Shown here piece after piece: positions 21,188-33,365 of a stretch of 64,000 bases of DNA. The stretch comes from Garcia nutans. Lineage: Eukaryota > Streptophyta > Magnoliopsida > Malpighiales > Euphorbiaceae. The stretch covers positions 9,928,001 to 9,992,000 of the forward strand of contig CANTUV010000003.1 in NCBI GenBank assembly GCA_947685225.1, read 5' to 3'. The translations under genes and the position numbers were made by a program. Every line of letters begins with the position of its first letter. Within the stretch, counting starts at the first letter, position 1. The notes below the pieces were generated by a model. It was not told the origin of the DNA. It did not search any database and saw only the letters and a list, made by a program, of their open reading frames with translations.

Positions 21188-24100
21188 ATTATTTTGGTAT
21201 CAGAGCTTAGGTTTCGAGATTCTCGGCCTAAGTGAAATTAAAAAGAAAAAGTTTTGAAACGCTTAAAATGAATTAAAAAGAAGAGTTTTGAAATGCAATT
21301 GGTAATACATGCATATGCATTGACACCTAGGTTGGTCTCGGATGTGGCATTATAGGAATTGTAGAAAATTTGTGTTATATGAGATGTTTAACATAATTAA
21401 TGATATATGTGTATACCATTTTGATGTGATGAGAAACCATGATTGTTGGCAATGATGTTGGAAATGAATTATAATTGAGGCATAGTGCCTAATTGATTAT
21501 GAGAAACTAATTGTGAAATGTAATGTGATATATGTATATTGATGATGCATATGAAAATGTCATGTTGTGTACAACATGGAGTGTAATGTTGATGTTTATG
21601 AGCAATATTATGTGGGACATAATATGAATTCAAACATAAAGTGAATATGAGTTGAAATTCAAATTTAGATAAGAGTATGTATTCTTTCCTCTATACCTGA
21701 AATCTCTTTATTATAAAGTTTATGTTGGGTTTGCGAGATAGAGGAAATATTGTTGAAGTGTTAATATTGAAAGATATGTTACTAAAATGAGGAAAGAATG
21801 GTGGGATATTGAATGAGTTGGTTATTATAGACAAAGTGTGACTTTTTAAAGTTGGGATATACATATATAAAGTTAAGGTTTTGTTTAAAGGAAAAGAGAT
21901 GATATTGGTTAAGTAAGAATAAGTTGATATTGTTATTTTAATGTAAACATTGTGAATGCAATGTTAGAAATGTAAGATGCTTGAATATTGTGAAAGCTCC
22001 TGGTTATGATGGTAATATATAATATTTGAGATTTCTGAAATGAGCTTAATTATTGGAGAAATTATATGTTTTGACTTTGCTTTGTGATATATATACATAA
22101 GATGTTTCTAAGGTGATATTAAGAAAAGATGAATTTGATAAATTGAAGTTTAAGCAAAGTAGTAAATTGGAAAGTTAAAGTTCTAGTGGAATTTGATAAA
22201 GATTATTTGGATATTGATAGTTAAATGTATATTCAATACATGAGTTAGGTGAAATGACTAATATTGCATATGGAAGTATTATGAATTGAGTAATGCGATT
22301 GATAGTATGAGAATTTGTTTTGAAGCAAAAAGGAAAGTGGATAAGCAAATGAAAATGAACTATTTTAAATCATTTTATTGCAAAGGGTGAAAATAGATAT
22401 GGAAGCATATTAAATGTATTAAAGATGAAAGTGAAAGAGATGTCACATTGGGAATGTGACTAAGATGGATATGAAGTGCTATTATAGTCAGAACATATAT
22501 ATATGTGTGTTATATGAATAAATACTTTATATCATATTGGAAGAATGAAAATGATAGTGTTTAAAAGAAAGTGATAAATATTAAATTTGTATTGAATGTG
22601 TGAATCATATTATGAAGGTGACCTATGAATATATATGTGGTATAATTATGGAATAAGTGATATGGAAATGATTTTGTATATATTAGTAGACCTAAGCGAG
22701 ATTAGATCTTGAATTGTATAAAGCTAAATGGATTATGTGATGGAAGTGAGCCTGGAATGGACTTGAATAATAGTGAATAGTGGAAATTGTCATCGTGAGC
22801 ATTGAACTTGATGATTATGTGATATTTAGAGTTTCAAAGTATTCATTTATGAAAAGTTCTATGTAAATATATTATAAGAGATTGTAAATGGACTAGAAAT
22901 GAAGTGACAAATAGAAATTGTATGGGAACTGAATATGATTGAATATGTATATAGTAATATTGTTGAAACCTGAATTAAGTTGATAAGGAATATGTTATTC
23001 TTGAGAAACACCTTAGCTTTGTATTGGTAAAGACTAAGAATAAAATTATATAAGAACAGTATTGATTTGAAAGTTTCAAGCTTGAATATTAATCTCTTGA
23101 AGCTATGTGTTTTGTTCAGTATATTTGATCTGTTAATTCGTTATCCATGGATTTGGGTCTTGGATAAAATGATTGTAATACAAGTTTGGTGAGATTGAAA
23201 ATTTTGTTGGAAAAGTATAGTTAAAAGTTATGATGGATAAAGTTGTACCTTCTCATTTTATGTTAAGAATTTGGTTATAATTATGAAGGTAATAAGAGAA
23301 AAAGGAAATTATGGTAGTGTGTTAAGTTATGGGTAATATGACTGAAGTTATACTGAATATGTATATGGTATGTACTGAATAAATGGGTGGACTTGAGATA
23401 TAAGTGAAAGAACTATTGGTAGTGAGTATGGTATAAAATTATTATGAGAATTGATGAGAATTATATTAAGTTAATTTGAAATGATTGGTTATCGTGATAG
23501 TTTGATTGAATATGGAGCGAAAGAGATCAGGAATTGTATATAAGTTTGCCCTAATGGAATTAGGTTATATATATATACATATATAAATATTGTGAACTTT
23601 CATGATGAATTTGGATAAATTAATGGATGATTAGAATTGAACAAGATTGGAATGTGAGTATATTGTGATAGATAGATCAATTGATCTGGTTTCGGTTAAG
23701 ATTATGAATCGTTATTGAGATTTAATGTGTATAATTGTATCAAAAGTGTAATTATTTACATGATAATGTATATGATGTAAATTTTAAAGTGTGAGTGGAC
23801 ATGAATAGATGGAGTTATAGTAGTTATAAATCATGAAAAAGGGGAAAGATTAGTTATTTATGAATAAGTTGAAAAGTAATGTATTAATATGCAATTTAAA
23901 TGAAAAGCATGCTAAGGAAATAACTCCATTTGTGAAAAATAAGGATTTTGTTATCCATTGAGGTTTGATAAATGATCTAATTCTTGTGTAAAAACTTTGA
24001 TAAGAGATGTAATGAGTTCTTTTGAATGTTTGCACAAGAAAGTAATAAGATATCTAATTATATAGAATGATGAGTTATGAAATTTAAAGAAGGTGGTTAA

Positions 24101-24254
24101 TTTTAAAGGGAAGAGTTGAAGTTATATGACTTGATGACACTATGACTTGAGCATATAATTAACTTCATATGAAAGTTGAGATGGTATTTTGTTAAGTATG
24201 AATCGTTACGGTACTGATAATTTCGAGGACGAAATCATTTAAGGGGGAGAGAAT
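21188..24254 (+). other. LARD internal region, non-coding
   Basis: About 3.07 kb of AT-rich DNA. The first 45 nt carry the primer site (21195-21206) and a hairpin at 21207-21231 shared with Tekay-2. The last 35 nt carry the hairpin ATTTCGAGGACGAAAT (24220-24235) and polypurine tract AAGGGGGAGAGA (24241-24252). I see no open frame of notable length and no gag or pol motif on either strand. The middle shows many short TGAA/TATG-rich words but no clear tandem array. Confidence 0.88.
21195..21206 (+). other. LARD primer binding site, tRNA-iMet type
   Basis: TGGTATCAGAGC is complementary to the 3' end of plant initiator tRNA-Met. It starts 7 nt after the LTR end, the usual spacing in this lineage. 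Confidence 0.92.
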
Positions 24255-27200
24255 TGTAATATCCCCACATATGCCCTAGAAGTTTTGAATGTTGTTGTTG
24301 TTGTTGTTGTTGTTGTTGGTTAATGGGTTAGAATGTATGTGTTAATTGGCAAGAGAAAAGAAATTGGAAAGTGAATGCTTGTGTATATGTGTTTTGGGGA
24401 AATTTAGGGTTTAGAGACAAATGTATATGTTGTGTATATGATGATATATATAACATATAAATTGGTCAAATGAAGAGTCAAAGTGATGGTTAAGTGGAAG
24501 AAGATATTTTTGGTTGAGTGTGAAATTACATGAATGGGCATATAAGAGACAAAGGTTTAGTTAAATGGTTAAAGGGTGTTTTGGTAATTTTCTTTTGGAA
24601 AACTTGTGGTGGAGATTAAAAAGGAAAGTTTGACTTTGCTTCTTCATCTTTTCCTCTTCTCTTCATGTGTGGCCGGCTTCTTCATAGAAAAAAAGAAACA
24701 AAGAGACAAGAGAGGTGTTCTTGATTCTTGAAGCAAATTGAAGGAAAAATCAAAGGTTTTGGTTGAAGATTTGTGGAATTTCATCAAATTAGGTAAGTAC
24801 TCTCTTGTTTTCCCTTGTTAATTTTTGAAGGGGTGTTTGAGATAAGTTGTGATTGGTTAATATCATGATTTAGAATGTTTGAGATGTGTTTATAAGTAGT
24901 GAAAGTGATTGTGAATAAATAAGGGTTAAATTGGTGGTGGTTTTGTTTGAAAATGGCAAATTAAGTGGAAGTTGTTTTTGAAAGAAGAAGATTGATGTTG
25001 GTTTTAGGATTTGATGTGGTAAGTGATTGAATATATAATTGATATAGTGTTAATATGAATATTGTGATGAATAAGTATTAATAATATTGATTATGTCCAT
25101 TTTGATGAGATTATGTTGTGTATAATGTGTTTGAATGCAATTGAAAGAGTTTTGGCTATTTTAGGGTTTATGCATTAGAGATACGTAATTTGGAGCGGTC
25201 GCTATTATTCATGTGCGGTCGCTATTATTCATGTGCGGTCGCGACTTAGGTCGGGCTTTTGGCCGCGAAACCTACTGTAATAAGGTTTCATTGTGTAATG
25301 GTATGGGGCGGTCGTACTCAGGTGAGGCGCGACCGCTAGAAAGGTTCTGTTCACCTTATTGGAAGCAATCTAATTCTACAACAAGATTCTCAAATACATG
25401 TTAAATAGATATCATTTGTCTAACATCATTGTTGAATAATGAAATGTGAGATGATATGGAATTGATAATACATATGATACTATATGTACCGAGCTATGTA
25501 TTATGCATTGTGAATCTTGTGAATGGCAATTTGTTATATGAATAATGTACTTTGTAATGTTACATCAATGATGCTATATGTAAAATGTGAAGAAGAGGAT
25601 GAAGTAATTGATTATAGATAGCTTGGTGGGAGTAACTTTGAAGAGTGAAAGAGATGAGGATCATCCAAAAAGGTATGTACAATACAATTTATAATTATGT
25701 GAATAATATGATTGAAGCATGTCTAAATGATATGATTGAATAATGACATGTTTGCCTAGTTAATGTAATTAATGTGGTATATATAAATGATGGAATATGA
25801 CATGTAAAGGATATGATGAGGTAAATGATTATGTATGTAAAATATGAATTGCTATAATGTGGATTGAAATGTGATATGATGCCATTGTGATTGGCTATGA
25901 TGATTTAAATGTGATATGATGCCATTGTGATTGGCTATGATGATTTAAATGTGATATGATGCCATTGTGATTGGCTATGATGATTTAAATGTGATATGAT
26001 GCCATTGTGATTGGCTATGATGATTTAAATGTGATATGATGCCATTATGATTGGCTGTGATGATTTAAATGTGATATGATGCCATTGTGATTGGCTATGA
26101 TGATTTAAAGGTGATATGATGCCATTGTGATTGGCTATGATGATTTAAATGTGATATGATGCCATTGTGATTGGCTATGATGATTTAAAGGTGATATGAT
26201 GCCATTGTGATTGGCTATGATGATTTAAATGTGATATGATGCCATTGTGATTGGCTATGATGATTTAAATGTGATATGATGCCATTGTGATTGGCTATGA
26301 TGATTTAAATGTGATATGATGCCATTGTGAGTGACTATGATGATTTAAATGTGATATGATGCCATTGTGATTGGCTATGATGATTTAAAGGTGATATGAT
26401 GCTATTGTGATTGGCTATGATGATTCAACTGAAAGAAACAAGGCATATTTGCCTAGATGATGATGAGAAGTGATAATGGAATTGATAAATGATTTGTGTG
26501 TCTAATATGTTATTCATTTTCAGAGTTTTGTTGTTGGTGGCATGCCTAATAATAGTAACAATCTCTTGAAGTTAGGTTGGATATGATCCTTGAAGCCTAA
26601 TTGAGATGTTACAACCCTTGAAGCTAGGTTGGATTGGTTCTTGAAGCCAAGTTGGGTTGAAGTTTAACATGTTTTACTCCCCTTGAAGCTTGGTTGAATC
26701 TAAATCCTTGAAGCCTAGTTGGGTCAATGATAATGATAATGTGATAATTAAACCAAAGCATTAACTCTGAAAGTTGAATGGCATGTTAGTGTTTGTTGGG
26801 CCCGAGTCTGTCTTTGTTGTCCATGTGATATACAAATGTTGAATTAAATGAATAATGAGATTTATGATTGACTTTGTTGACAATGTGACTTATGATTGGT
26901 GAATTGTGAATTGAACAATGTTATGAAGTATGATATTTAATGTGTATGTATTGATATGTTGATTATGAAGTATGTTATGGAATGTGTGTTTATGAAATAT
27001 GATTTAGTTGAGATATATGAAAGTTATAATCTAAAAGAAAAGATATGATAGAAGCTAAGGTTACATGGAATTGATATATCATTATATGTTAGTATTTTTA
27101 TAATGTATGTGTATATTTTATATTTGTACTACTAAGCTCTCAGGCTTAGCGCGGTTATATGATCGCGCAGGTGACCAGGTGGAAGATATGAAGTCTTTCG

Positions 27201-27521
27201 TTATGCCACGAGAAGAGTAAGAGTTTATCGAGACCAACTAGAGGGTGATGCATACATGTATAATTTAATTATGATGTATTCTATCAAAAATGTATTCATT
27301 TGTATAAATGATGTTTTGAGAAAGATAAGATTATGGTATATTTATAAGATCATTAAAAGTATATCAAATTTGTAAATGTTCTTTAAATTAATGTATTGTG
27401 GTTTGAAATATGTTAAAGGTTTTTAAATTGTAACGAAAAACGACATCCTTATACTTTATATACTTACTGTACGTATACCAGGTATATGTATAGTACTTAT
27501 ATGGAGTATCGGGGTGTTACA
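24255..27521 (+). repeat. LARD 3' LTR (3267 bp)
   Basis: It is the same length as the 5' LTR and in register over its whole length. Differences noticed are within the minisatellite at 25861-26429: GCCATTATG and GGCTGTGA in one unit (26041-26060), and GAGTGACTATG near 26332. All features of the 5' LTR recur 6334 bp downstream. Confidence 0.93.
25861..26429 (+). repeat. 40-bp minisatellite, 3' LTR copy
   Basis: This is the second copy of the array at 19527-20095 with the same unit order, including the same positions of the AAAGGTGA variants. That shows the array was copied with the element rather than expanded independently in each LTR. Confidence 0.95.
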
Positions 27522-28995
27522 GATGTGCTTCCTCTAAAATCATTCTCTTTAATACTACATCATCAGGAATACAGAACCTATCTTTGTACCACAAACAACC
27601 ATCATCTCTCACATGAAAATCTAGACTTTTCCCCTTATGAGAATCCATCACAATCTTCTAGATTTTCTCGTCTACCAACTGAGACTCCCTAAACTGATCC
27701 AACAAAATTGGCCTTAACTATAACTGAGCCATTAAAACACCATCATCACATGACTCAAATATGGCATGCAACACTCTCAACTCAACAAACAATAAGAGCA
27801 AATAAGCAATCAAACTTGCCAAAGACTTCTGACTCAAGGCATCAACAATAACATTTGCCTTGAAAGAATGATAATCAATTAGATAGTTGTAGTCTTTAAT
27901 CAACTCTAACCATAGTCTCTGTAAAAGATTCAGCTCTCTCTGAACCCCCAGGTACTTCAAACTCATGTGATCAGTATAATTGAAACACTTCTCCCCATAC
28001 AAATAATGCCGCCAAATCTTCAATGCAAAAACTATGGCTGCTAGCTACAAATCATGAGTTGAATAATTTAGGTCATGCGGCTTTAACTGTCGTGAGGCAT
28101 ATGCAATGACTCTACCCTCATGCATCAGAACACAACCTAAATCACTATGTGAAGCATCATATCGCATATAGTTTACCTTCCATAGGCAGGGTAAGGATTG
28201 GAGCTTTAGTCAACATCTCCCCCAGCTGCTCAAAACTCGCCTGACACCGATCTGTCCACACAAATCTAACTCCCTTCCAAAGTAATCTGGTGAGTGGTGT
28301 AGCTATCATAGAAAAACCCTTCACAAATCGATGATAATAGCCTGCCAATCCCAAAAAATATCTAACCTCTGTCACAATCTTTGGTGGACTCCAATTCAAG
28401 ATAGCCTCGACTTTACTTGGATCAACTCTAATACTCTCTACCGAAACCATATGATCGAGAAAAGTCACCTAATTGAGCCATAACTCACACTTAGGTAGCT
28501 TAGCATACAACTACTTCTCTCTAAGAGTTTGCAATACAATTCGCAAATGTCTGTCATAATCCTCATCATTACGCGAATACACCAGAATATCATCAATGAA
28601 GACCACCACAAACTGATCTAACTAGGGTTTGAACCCTTGTTCATCAAATTCATAAATGCTACTGATGCATTTGTCAGTCCAAAGGGCATCACCAAAAACT
28701 CATAATGCCCATACCTCATGCGAAAAGCTGTCTTGGGTACATCCACATCTCTGACTCTCAACTGATGGTACCCTGATCTCAGATCAATCTTAGAGAATAC
28801 TACTGTACCCTTCAACTGATCAAAGAGATCATCTATCCGAGGCAATGCATATTTATTCATGATGGTCACCTTATTCGAATGTCTGTAATCAATACACAAT
28901 CTTAAGGTGTCATCCTTCTTCTTCACAAAACAAATAGGTACTCACCACGGGAACACACTAGGGCAGATGAACCCTTTATATAGCAATTCCTGCAA
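27522..28995 (-). pseudogene. Tekay-1 reverse transcriptase and RNase H, degenerate
   Basis: Minus-strand pieces align with Tekay-2 residues of about 640-1130: CIDYRHSNKVTI and PRIDDLFDQLKG, RSGYHQLRVRD, HYEFLVMPFGLTNA (28926-28618), the RT catalytic region near 28600, VDPSKVEAILNWSPPK and FLGLAGYYHRF (28468-28157), and the RNase H motifs FNYTDHMSLKYLG and VDALSQKS (28023-27718). Stop codons interrupt it. Where Tekay-2 has Gln, several are TAG (for example V*LQELL, EK*LY, LN*V, KI*KI). The left end is cut by the LARD insertion inside integrase. Confidence 0.9.
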
Positions 28996-29664
28996 CTACA
29001 CCTTCAACTCTCTCAACTCAGCAGGTGCCATCTGGTAAGGGGTAATAGAGATGGGAGTGGTACAAGGCAATAGATTAGTACCAAACTCAACCTCTCTCTC
29101 AGGTGGTACCCCTAGCAACTCATCAGGAAAAACATCAGAAAATTCAGCAACTATAGATATATTGCCAAGCTGGGACCCCAGTACTCTAGTATCTACAACA
29201 TGAGCAAGAAAAGCCTCATATCCCTTCCGAATCATCCTCCTAGCTAAAATAGCTAAAACAAAAATGGATGAAAGATGCCTCTGATCACTAGATACCATCA
29301 CATCCCTACCATCACGTGTTCTCAGGGTAACATGTTTTCGCTGACAGTCTACTATAATCCCATGCCTGGATAACCAATCCATGCCCAAAATAAGATCATA
29401 CTCCCTAAAAGGCATCTCAATCAGGTCACTGAGAAACTCCTCATCCTGAACCACAATCAAACTGTCTCGATGCACCCTGCTAACCACAACATTGTGCCCT
29501 AAATGATTTGTCACTAAAATATAAAATCCTAGGGACTCAGAATGCAAATCACTCATAGGTAATATGGATGCACTGATGTATGAATGAGTTGACCCAGGGT
29601 CTATCAATGCAAGACACTGAAGTACCAAATAAAGTAAAAGTACCAGTAATAATAGCTGAAGCAT
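28996..29664 (-). pseudogene. Tekay-1 protease and linker, 222-codon open remnant
   Basis: The segment contains IDPGSTHSYISASILP, the same DPGS aspartic protease site as Tekay-2 (D440), then ILGMDWLSRHGIIVDC, and runs into the linker before RT (FSDVFPDELLGVPPEREVEFG, PISITPYQMAPAELRELKV). It ends at a TAG where Tekay-2 has Gln. The protease motif is intact, but the flanking gag and RT are broken. Confidence 0.9.
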
Positions 29665-30768
29665 CCGGCTGCCTCTACATCACATAGACCTGTTGCGATG
29701 GCCTTGCCTCATCTGGTCTACCCCCGGCTATAGAAATGCCTCTCTAACTAGTTCCAGATTGACCAGTTCTACCAAAACCTCTGCCACCACGATCCCCTCT
29801 GACACTGGGTTGAGAAGGTGCAGTATCTGCCTGTCTATCCTCTGGTGGCTCTAGACAATCTTTGATAAAATGGTCTGGCGATCCAAATATGAAACACACT
29901 ACTAATGCACCTCTTCTCTAGTAGACACCTCCGTGTGCTGTACTATAATGAACACAGGTAGGTGGAGCAGGCCTCTGAGCCACTAGAGTCAGAGCACTAA
30001 CCACTAAAACTGCAGGTCTCTGTCTCTATCTTTGCTGTTGTGCTGACCTACCAGACTTCCCCTGGCTCCTATTGAACATCTGAGGATATCCCCCTCTACC
30101 TCTCTTCAATGATTAAGACCCTGCCTTACCCTAGGGTCTCCTAGCTTTGCTCTCCTCAACCCTAGCAGTTGTTGTAAGACCCTATGCTATCTCAACACTC
30201 CTGGCTACTGCAACTAACTGAGAAAAGTCTTGATACCGAGAGCCTGCCACAATACATATAATAGAGGGTCTCAGCCCCTCCTCAAACGTCTGGCATCGGC
30301 CAATCTCATAAAAAATGATCCCACCAGCATACTGACTCAGCTGGATAAACTCTATCTCATACTCTGTCACGGTCTTGGTATCCTGCCTCGAACTCACAAA
30401 CTCCATCTTCTTCGCATCCTTATACTCCCTCATAGTATACTTCTACTCGAATTCCCACTGGAAATCATCATAGGCCAGGACTGGTGGATCAACCATAGCA
30501 TGTGGAACCATCTTCCACCACTCATATGCATCCCTTTGCAACAGAGATCTGGCATAATCAAACTTCTCCTCTAGAGTAGCCTGTAGCTAGATAAACACTC
30601 TTTGGACCCTGTCTAGCCACTACTCTGCTACACCAGGGTCTGTAGTACCAACAAAGTCCTCAGCTCCAAACTTCCTCAGCTTATAATACTTCCTAATCGG
30701 CAACTGCAGTTGTGACTGTGGCGACGGCGGCGGCTGCTGAACTGAAGCCTAGCTCAACAGCTCTACCA
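29665..30768 (-). pseudogene. Tekay-1 gag, 5' truncated and broken
   Basis: The minus strand reads, in pieces, KYYKLRKFGAEDF near 30680, WLDRVQRVF, EKFDYARSLLQRDAYEWWK, then an open piece at 30433-30182 (REYKDAKK, TVTEYEIEFIQLSQYAGGI, EEGLRPSI, YQDFSQLVAVARSVE). A zinc-knuckle remnant has lost its second Cys (CFIFGSPDHFIKDC, about 29880). It aligns with Tekay-2 residues of about 60-400. TAG codons replace Gln in AEQWLDR, VFVQLQA and MQRQPD. The start codon, leader and primer site are missing because of a deletion that joins gag to LTR sequence at about 30770. Confidence 0.88.
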
Positions 30769-30771
30769 ATC

Positions 30772-30923
30772 CGATTTAATAAAAAAAATTTTACTTTTCT
30801 AATTTATAATCTTAAATACTTTTAAATGTATATTTAAATAACAAATAAAAATTATTAGAAATCATAGGTTCTAAATTAAGCATTTTCCATAAAAATCTTT
30901 GGAAAAAATTTCCAAATTCAACA
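30772..30923 (-). repeat. Tekay-1 5' LTR 'B', short left fragment
   Basis: About 150 bp match LTR A from about 14703 to 14852. The terminal 70 bp of the LTR are missing, at the junction with truncated gag. Sequence ends at CAACA (30919-30923), the target duplication of solo LTR C, and resumes at 42846. Confidence 0.82.
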
Positions 30924-31531
30924 TGTAACACCCTTATTACCTATATACATACAATACATACATCCATCATATGTGATATATGCATATACAGTACAAAAAT
31001 GTTACAATCCATTTTAATAAAAATCTTACTTTTCAATTTTTTTAAATCTTAAGTACTTTAAAATATATATAAATAACAAATAAAATATTACTTATAAAAA
31101 ACACATATCAAACCTCCATTACAAAATTTATAATTTACAATATATCAATATATATACATCAAAACATAATATAACATACATAATGTCAAACTGTATGATA
31201 ATGTATAATATGTACATGCTGACAGTGTGTCTCTGATCTTGATGTCCAACAATCAACTCTACACTCAAGATCTCAAATCTAGACCTGGCTCCATTAAGAC
31301 GAACTCTCCGGCTCTACCGGATCTCCCCTGTCACCTGCGCGATGAATTATAATCACGCTAAGCCAAAAGCCTAGTGGTACAAACTTTGGTAATAATAAAG
31401 TTCAAATGCAATGCCAATGCACAATGCATATGGATATCATATTTCATGTCATTTCATCTTACCATATTTCTCAATTGTTCCACAATTCACAATTCACATA
31501 AAAACTAACACAAGCATGGGCCTAAAGGATC

Positions 31532-31814
31532 TAATATGTTATTCAAATCCTAGAGTTATTGTTTTGATCCAATTTGACACCATGTGTCTAGCCCCGAAGG
31601 CAAATCAAATAATTACTCAAAAGCTAGCCCTGAAGGCAATTCATAATAATTTCTCAAAAGCTAGCCCCGAAGTCAGATCATAACACAGTGATGCCAAGTG
31701 TCTAGCCCAGAAGGCAGATCAAATAATTGCTCAAAAGCTAGCCCCAAAGGCAAATAATGAGTAAAATCTCATAGGCATGCCGCCAAACACAGAACTCTAG
31801 AAATTGAATAACAT
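31532..31814. repeat. Inverted arms enclosing CTAGCCCCGAAGGC repeats (LTR C)
   Basis: The left arm, AATATGTTATTCAAATCC then TAGAGTT, and the right arm, AACTCTAGAAATTGAATAAC, are inverted repeats. Between them lie about five copies of a 30-45-bp unit with CTAGCCC(C/T)GAAGGCAxATCA. The enclosed array differs from those in the equivalent place in LTR E, Tekay-2 and the LARD, while the arms are conserved. Confidence 0.8.
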
Positions 31815-32416
31815 CCTAGGCACACAATTATTTCATATTTCCATTATCAATTTATTTCTCATTTTCCCATAATCAAACTAGGCACATTGTAGACCCTTAA
31901 TTTTTGACCCAGTCCGGTCCGATATTTTTTATATATAGTCCAAAATAATTTTTGTGGTATTTTAATTAAATTATATTTATTTTAGCATTTATTATTATAA
32001 TTTTTAATAAAAATAAAAATGGTGAAGTTAATAAAAAATATAATAATAATAATAAATAAAAATAAAAATAAAAATAAAAATAAAAATAAAAATAAAAATA
32101 AAAATAAAAATAAAAATAAAAATAAAAATAAAAATCAGCTATGGAAAAATCGGCAACGAAAAAATTTCGTCGGCCAATGTCCAATTGGCCAGGTCAATTC
32201 GCCCACAAGAATTTCCTGCGGCGAATTGGCTGGCCGCCCAGCACCCGCCCACAGGAATTTCTTTGCTTGCTCACAATTCTTGGCCAGCACTTGCAGTTTT
32301 TGCCAGCAAAATTTTCCAACGCAGTTTTTTCCGAAACCAAATTCTATTTGGTTTTGGTTTCTTTTCCTAATTAATTTTAGTTTCCTTAAACAATTAGAAT
32401 TAGGTTTATGATTTTT

Positions 32417-32430
32417 CCTATAAATAACAC
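32417..32430 (+). promoter_or_regulatory. TATA box of the gag-only element
   Basis: TATAAATA in AT-rich U3, about 530 nt from the LTR start and followed by TTTAAAACTCAGAATTAAG, looks like a plant core promoter. The segment is deleted from the 3' LTR. Confidence 0.6.
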
Positions 32431-32757
32431 TTTAAAACTCAGAATTAAGTGAAAGGGATTGAGAGGAAATTTTTTTTTACTGAGCTAAACTTTGGGACTT
32501 TGATTGATCAAAAATTGGACTTATGACTGAGGAAAAAAGACAAAAAATCCTAGCAAGAGACATTAGCAATAAGCAAGCAATCAACAATTCATCAAAGGTA
32601 GCCACACTACCTTTGTTATTGTTCATCCAGAAAGTAATTTTTGGTGGAACCAACGAATGGAGGTTTGAATCTCTATTTTCTTTATTTATTTCTTTACAGT
32701 AGCTTCACCATTCAAATTGGATTAATTATTTCATCATACAATTTAATAAAAAAACTT

Positions 32758-33365
32758 CACAAACCCTAAATTACACTTCTATTTCCAAAAATCTTAAAAA
32801 CCCTAAAGGGTTTCTTCTGTTTCCAAATTGTTTTTACCAACTATTTTCATCTACACCATAACTTTTTATCCAAAATCTCCAAATGTTTTCTTAAATCTCC
32901 AAACCCTAGTTCTCTTTACATTTTCTAAAAATCATAATTATCTTATAAAACTCTAAACTATTTTCTTAAACCCTAAAACTAAACATGTTTTCTAAAACAC
33001 CAAAAACCCTAACTTTCTCAAAAAACCAAAACAGTAAACCCTAAGTTTTCCTAAACCCTAAATCAGTGAACTTAAAACCCAAACTAGTTAATCTAAACCC
33101 TAAAGCCATAATCTAATAAAACTAAAATCACAATCCAGCAACCAAGAATTATAAACTCTAATGTCTTAAGATTCCAAAACCCTAATTTGATCAATCAAAG
33201 AACCTTACTAATTCCTTAAATTTATAAAACCCTAATTCATTCCAATTTTTCAAAATCTTTACAGTAGCCTAAACAAATAACAATAATAATACTAAAATCC
33301 TAAAACAATAAATTTTAATTAAAGAACTTTAAATTGAAACAATAAACCCTAATTTGTATCTTTAC
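32758..33365 (+). repeat. Cluster of telo-box-like AAACCCTAA words
   Basis: At least ten occurrences of AAACCCTAA or AACCCTA lie within about 600 bp, irregularly spaced, so this is not a telomeric tandem tract. A corresponding cluster is in the 3' LTR at 39970-40400. The words match the plant telomere heptamer and the telo-box promoter element. Confidence 0.7.

Larger units (their letters stand above)
17921..27521 (+). mobile_element. Non-autonomous LARD-type element with Tekay cis signals, apparently recent
   Basis: The element is flanked by a perfect 5-bp duplication GATGT (17916-17920 and 27522-27526). It has two 3267-bp LTRs offset by 6334 bp that differ by eye at only about three bases, all within the minisatellite. 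Inside are a tRNA-iMet primer site (21195-21206), about 3.0 kb of AT-rich DNA with no protease, RT or gag, and a polypurine tract (24241-24252). LTR ends, primer site, PBS-adjacent hairpin and pre-PPT hairpin match Tekay-2, so Tekay-type proteins are the likely source of mobility. The near-identity of its LTRs implies a recent insertion. Confidence 0.93.

Noticed and set aside
17921..27521. Two 3.3-kb near-identical blocks as a segmental or assembly duplication
   Set aside because: Exact target duplication GATGT, primer site, PPT and TG…CA ends show an LTR pair of one element.
32019..32411. 130-codon ORF rich in Lys-Asn
   Set aside because: It arises from the (AAAAAT)n tract in an LTR.
32758..33365. 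Interstitial telomere
   Set aside because: CCCTAAA words are irregularly spaced and lie in both LTRs of one element. There is no tandem heptamer tract.
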